Of a stretch of 64,000 nt of DNA, positions 61,479 through 64,000 are shown piece by piece. The position numbers and the translations under genes are program-made. The stretch is from the NCBI RefSeq assembly GCF_003634775.1, contig NZ_RBXB01000003.1, forward strand, positions 62,001-126,000, written 5' to 3'. The notes under the pieces are model-generated. The model searched no databases and was not told the origin of the DNA. It worked only from the letters and a program-made list of their open reading frames with translations. This stretch comes from Chryseobacterium defluvii (GTDB lineage: Bacteria; Bacteroidota; Bacteroidia; Flavobacteriales; Weeksellaceae). Every line of letters starts with the position of its first letter. Position 1 is the stretch's first letter.

Positions 61479-62162
61479 ATGAAAAAATTAATTACTAGTA
61501 TTTTTGTAATATCCTTTGTTGCTCTAAATGCTCAAACCGGAATGCTTATGGGTAAAACTGATATTGCGGAGGGAAGTGCATTTTCTAATAGAATCAGGTC
61601 TGAGAATTCTGGTGGAACTTTAACATATGATGACATTATTGGTTCTCCTTATCTGAATAAAATGTTTGCAGATGCAAAGATTGCAGAAAATTATGAAAAA
61701 GTTTCTGTAAGATATAATAGTTATGCTGATCAGGTTGAATTTGAAAGAGACGGACAAACATTGGTACTTCCAAAGGAATCCAAATTTTCCAGAATAGAAA
61801 TTTTATCGCCTAAACAAACTATTGTTTTATTAGAGACTAATGATGAATTCAGCGGTTATTTCTTTGAGGTAGCAGCAGGTCCTAAATATTCTCTCTATAA
61901 AAAACTTAAAACTAAATTTGTGGACGCAGTTCCTGCTAACAGCTCTTATACAAGTGATAAGCCTGCCAACTTCAAGTTATTAGATCCTGTTTATTATATT
62001 AAGACTGATAAAGGGTTTATTAAGAAACCAAGAAATCAAAAAGACCTCATTTCTCAGCTTCCTGAGTTGAAAGATTCTCTTACAGAGTTTTTTAAGTCTA
62101 ACAAAATAAAATTTGATAAAGAAGAAGATTTAGTAAAATTAGTGAAGTTCTTGAATCAATAA
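61479..62162 (+). CDS. Exported protein of unknown function
   Basis: A protein of 227 residues with a signal peptide (MKKLITSIFVISFVALNAQT, about 1-19), no cysteine in the mature part and no recognised domain. Mixed alpha/beta sequence: LTYDDIIGSPYLNKMFADAKIAENYEKVSVRYN, then LSPKQTIVLLETNDEFSGYFF and, late, LPELKDSLTEFFKSNKIKFDKEEDLVKL. Presumed periplasmic. A bidirectional terminator separates it from metF. Confidence 0.8.
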   Translation: MKKLITSIFVISFVALNAQTGMLMGKTDIAEGSAFSNRIRSENSGGTLTYDDIIGSPYLNKMFADAKIAENYEKVSVRYNSYADQVEFERDGQTLVLPKESKFSRIEILSPKQTIVLLETNDEFSGYFFEVAAGPKYSLYKKLKTKFVDAVPANSSYTSDKPANFKLLDPVYYIKTDKGFIKKPRNQKDLISQLPELKDSLTEFFKSNKIKFDKEEDLVKLVKFLNQ

Positions 62163-62166
62163 AAAT

Positions 62167-62193
62167 AAAGCCTTGTAAAGTTTACAAGGCTTT
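62167..62193. terminator. Bidirectional terminator
   Basis: AAAGCCTTGTAAA (62167-62179) and TTTACAAGGCTTT (62181-62193) are perfectly complementary, between convergent genes at 61479 (+) and 62198 (-). Confidence 0.93.
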
Positions 62194-62197
62194 TTTA

Positions 62198-63157
62198 TTA
62201 AAATAATTCTCCGGCCACTTTCTTAATATTATCACTTTTTCCCATAGAGTAAAAATGCAATACCGGTACTCCGAAATCAAGGAGTTCTTTGCACTGAGTA
62301 ATCGCCCACTCTATTCCGATTTCCTTTACAGCTTCATTATTTTTTGCTTTTTCCACTTCATTGATTAATTCTTCAGGTAAATCAATTTTAAAAACCTGTG
62401 GAAGTAATTTTAAGTGTTTTTTAGTGGCAATAGGTTTGATTCCGGGAATAATAGGAATGGTAATGCCCATTTCTCTGGCTTTTTGTACAAACTCAATGAA
62501 TCTTTTATTATCAAAAAACATTTGGGTTACAATATAATCTGCTCCTGCATCCACTTTTTCTTTCAGCCATTTCAGGTCATAGTTCATGGATGGAGCCTCA
62601 ATATGCTTTTCAGGATATCCGGCTACTCCAATGCAGAATTTATTATGTTCATCACAAATCTGGTCATCATCATGAAGGTACTTACCACGTCCTAAATTAT
62701 TGATCTGATGCACCAGATCCATTGCACTTGCATGTCCTCCGGGAGTAGGCTCGAAATATTGGTGGCCCTTCATGGCATCACCTCTCAGGGCCATTACATT
62801 ATCAATTCCAAGATACATACAATCTACCAGAAGGTATTCTGTTTCTTCTTTGGTAAAGCCACCGCAAAGTAAGTGTGGAACGGTATCCACATTATATTTA
62901 TGCTGAATGGCAGCACAAATTCCCAATGTTCCGGGACGCATTCTGGTGATCCGGCGTTCCATCAAGCCATTTCCCTTATCTATGTAAATGTATTCTTCTC
63001 TGGAAGTGGTAACGTCAATGAATGGAGGTTTGAACTCCATCAGCGGATCAATGTTCCGGTATAGGTCTTCAATCCCGATTCCTTTTTGTGGTGGAACTAC
63101 TTCTAACGAGAATAAAGTTTTTCCATTTGCCTTTTTTATATGTTCAGTAATCTTCAT
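62198..63157 (-). CDS. metF: Methylenetetrahydrofolate reductase
   Basis: A protein of 319 residues with the MetF TIM barrel: LFSLEVVPPQKG (Glu catalytic region), FIDVTTSREEYIYID, TVPHLLCGGFT, NVMALRGD, DYIVTQMFFDN and IIPGIKPI. It reduces methylene-tetrahydrofolate with an FAD cofactor to make the methyl donor for methionine synthase. The metH gene lies directly upstream in the same direction (92-base gap with a hairpin), so the two act in one pathway and probably one transcript. Confidence 0.96.
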   Translation of the reverse strand: MKITEHIKKANGKTLFSLEVVPPQKGIGIEDLYRNIDPLMEFKPPFIDVTTSREEYIYIDKGNGLMERRITRMRPGTLGICAAIQHKYNVDTVPHLLCGGFTKEETEYLLVDCMYLGIDNVMALRGDAMKGHQYFEPTPGGHASAMDLVHQINNLGRGKYLHDDDQICDEHNKFCIGVAGYPEKHIEAPSMNYDLKWLKEKVDAGADYIVTQMFFDNKRFIEFVQKAREMGITIPIIPGIKPIATKKHLKLLPQVFKIDLPEELINEVEKAKNNEAVKEIGIEWAITQCKELLDFGVPVLHFYSMGKSDNIKKVAGELF

Positions 63158-63183
63158 TTTATATTTTAGTTGTTAATCGACAG

Positions 63184-63229
63184 TTATCTGGTTGATAGTT
63201 TTGACTGCAAATAATCCGCAACCAGATAA
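63184..63229. repeat. Hairpin in the metH-metF spacer
   Basis: TTATCTGGTTG (63184-63194) and CAACCAGATAA (63219-63229) are complementary with a 24-base loop. There is no T-run, so it is not a normal terminator, and no SAM-riboswitch or cobalamin-riboswitch core sequence was seen. Confidence 0.6.
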
Positions 63230-63249
63230 ACTATCCACCGCAGACTTCA

Positions 63250-64000
63250 TTACGCTAAATTTGGAGAAAGCCATTTTTTCGCTTCCTCAATACTGCATCC
63301 TCTTCTTGCAGCATAATCTTTCAGTTGATCTTCTGTAATTTTTCCAAGCCCGAAATATTTGGCGTGCGGACTCCCGAAATAATACCCGGAAACCGAAGCC
63401 GTGGGGAACATCGCCAAACTTTCAGTAAGGAAAACCCCTATATTTTCTTCCACTTTCAACAGATCCCAAATGGTTTTCTTTTCCAGATGGTCAGGACAAG
63501 CCGGATATCCCGGAGCCGGACGGATTCCTTTATATTTTTCAGCAATCAGTTCTTCGTTGCTTAAATTCTCCTGGTTAGCATATCCCCAATATTGGGTTCT
63601 CACCTTTTTATGTAAAAATTCAGCAAAAGCTTCTGCAAACCTGTCCGCAAGAGCTTTTACCATAATTGCATTGTAGTCATCATTTGCTTTTTCGTATTCA
63701 GCAGCAAGTTCATCGGTTCCGAAGCCTGCAGTCACACAGAAAACACCCACATAATCAGTTTTTCCTGAACTTTGTGGAGCAATAAAATCACTTAAAGCCA
63801 AATATTCTTTGCCTTTTGATCTCTGAGCCTGCTGTCTTAGTGTTAAAAATTTAACCTTTTCTTTATCATGTTCATCATAAACAAGAATATCATCGGTGTC
63901 ATTGGAATTGGCTTTAAAAATTCCGAAAATAGCTTTTGCAGTTAATAGTTTTTCATCAAGAATTTTTTTAAGAATCACCTGTGCATCTTTGAATAATTCT
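63250..64000 (-). CDS. metH: Methionine synthase MetH, C-terminal activation domain, 5' part beyond window
   Basis: The last 250 residues are visible; the frame continues past 64000 without a start (the reading ELFKDAQVILKKIL runs to the edge). It holds the B12-dependent methionine synthase activation domain: LTLRQQAQRSKGKEYLALSDF, AEAFAEFLHKKVRTQYWGYA, the SAM-binding YKGIRPAPGYPACPDHLEK and FPTASVSGYYFGSPHAKYFGLGKI. The protein methylates homocysteine using cobalamin, with reductive SAM-dependent reactivation here. It is followed by metF. Confidence 0.96.
   Translation of the reverse strand, partial: ELFKDAQVILKKILDEKLLTAKAIFGIFKANSNDTDDILVYDEHDKEKVKFLTLRQQAQRSKGKEYLALSDFIAPQSSGKTDYVGVFCVTAGFGTDELAAEYEKANDDYNAIMVKALADRFAEAFAEFLHKKVRTQYWGYANQENLSNEELIAEKYKGIRPAPGYPACPDHLEKKTIWDLLKVEENIGVFLTESLAMFPTASVSGYYFGSPHAKYFGLGKITEDQLKDYAARRGCSIEEAKKWLSPNLA

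Noticed and set aside
1..64000. Direct-repeat arrays that might be CRISPR, and prophage or IS elements
   Set aside because: No regularly spaced identical repeats with unique spacers, no integrase or transposase frames and no tRNA-associated attachment site were seen. Only short palindromic elements and one gene-tail relic were found.

Overview
The window is a low-GC chromosome segment from a member of the Bacteroidota, most likely Flavobacteriia of the Chryseobacterium/Weeksellaceae type. This rests on the family content rather than on any RNA gene: a type IX secretion sorting domain, an outer-membrane beta-barrel-family TonB-dependent receptor, a GH92 mannosidase, bacillithiol synthesis (bshA), DUF4292, DUF4254 and DUF2851 proteins. 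Promoter elements also have the Bacteroidota form (TAnnTTTG near -7, TTG or TTTG near -33), and Shine-Dalgarno sequences are mostly absent. I found no tRNA, rRNA, CRISPR array, prophage or intact insertion sequence.

Region 1 (1-7279, minus strand) is a phenylacetate catabolism operon running paaK-paaE-paaA-paaB-paaC-paaD-paaG-paaH, with paaH cut by the left edge. A TetR-family regulator gene lies just upstream of paaK. PaaK makes phenylacetyl-CoA, PaaABCE epoxidises the ring, and PaaG and PaaH carry out isomerisation and beta-oxidation type steps. A promoter and a CTAACA-TT-TGTTAG operator precede paaK and show that its start should move to 6630. Five of the spacers inside the operon carry short palindromic elements.

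Region 2 (7633-15646) holds clpB, then two paralogous secreted M43 metalloprotease lipoproteins. Between the two proteases lie an unknown cytosolic protein, a seven-helix membrane protein, a histidine kinase and a LuxR-type response regulator. Region 3 (15712-20050, minus strand) holds an M1 aminopeptidase, a secreted endonuclease/exonuclease/phosphatase-fold enzyme, a dienoyl-CoA-reductase-like SDR and a DUF1573 protein. Region 4 (20213-29219) holds an OmpR-type two-component system, a GH92 alpha-mannosidase, an aldo/keto reductase with an AraC regulator, and a TonB-dependent-type outer membrane protein.

Region 5 (29442-37973) has pyrC, then a flippase and a nucleotidyltransferase, then a tight run DUF4292-envC-tatA-DUF4254-lipoprotein-ribA. 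Region 6 (38049-44901) holds a lipoprotein, a GH3 enzyme, bshA, a Crp/doxX pair, DUF2851, PspC and GNAT genes. The doxX gene is followed by a decayed second copy of the bshA 3' end, which marks the Crp/doxX pair as inserted behind bshA. Region 7 (45023-64000) holds a SIMPL protein, two carboxypeptidase-regulatory-like paralogs, an AddA-like helicase-nuclease, ferritin, a Spy-like periplasmic protein, a Tyr/Asn/Arg-rich exported protein, malQ, a T9SS cargo protein, cysS, a DinB-fold protein, folE, two hypotheticals, metF and the end of metH.

The signals I rate highest are the bshA remnant behind the Crp/doxX cassette, the protease-bracketed signalling module with an apparently split sensor, the operator that resets the paaK start, and a 21-bp-spaced direct repeat next to an AraC regulator gene. 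I did not find a clear-cut new defence or mobile system. All hand alignments and promoter calls come from reading the sequence and were not run through software.
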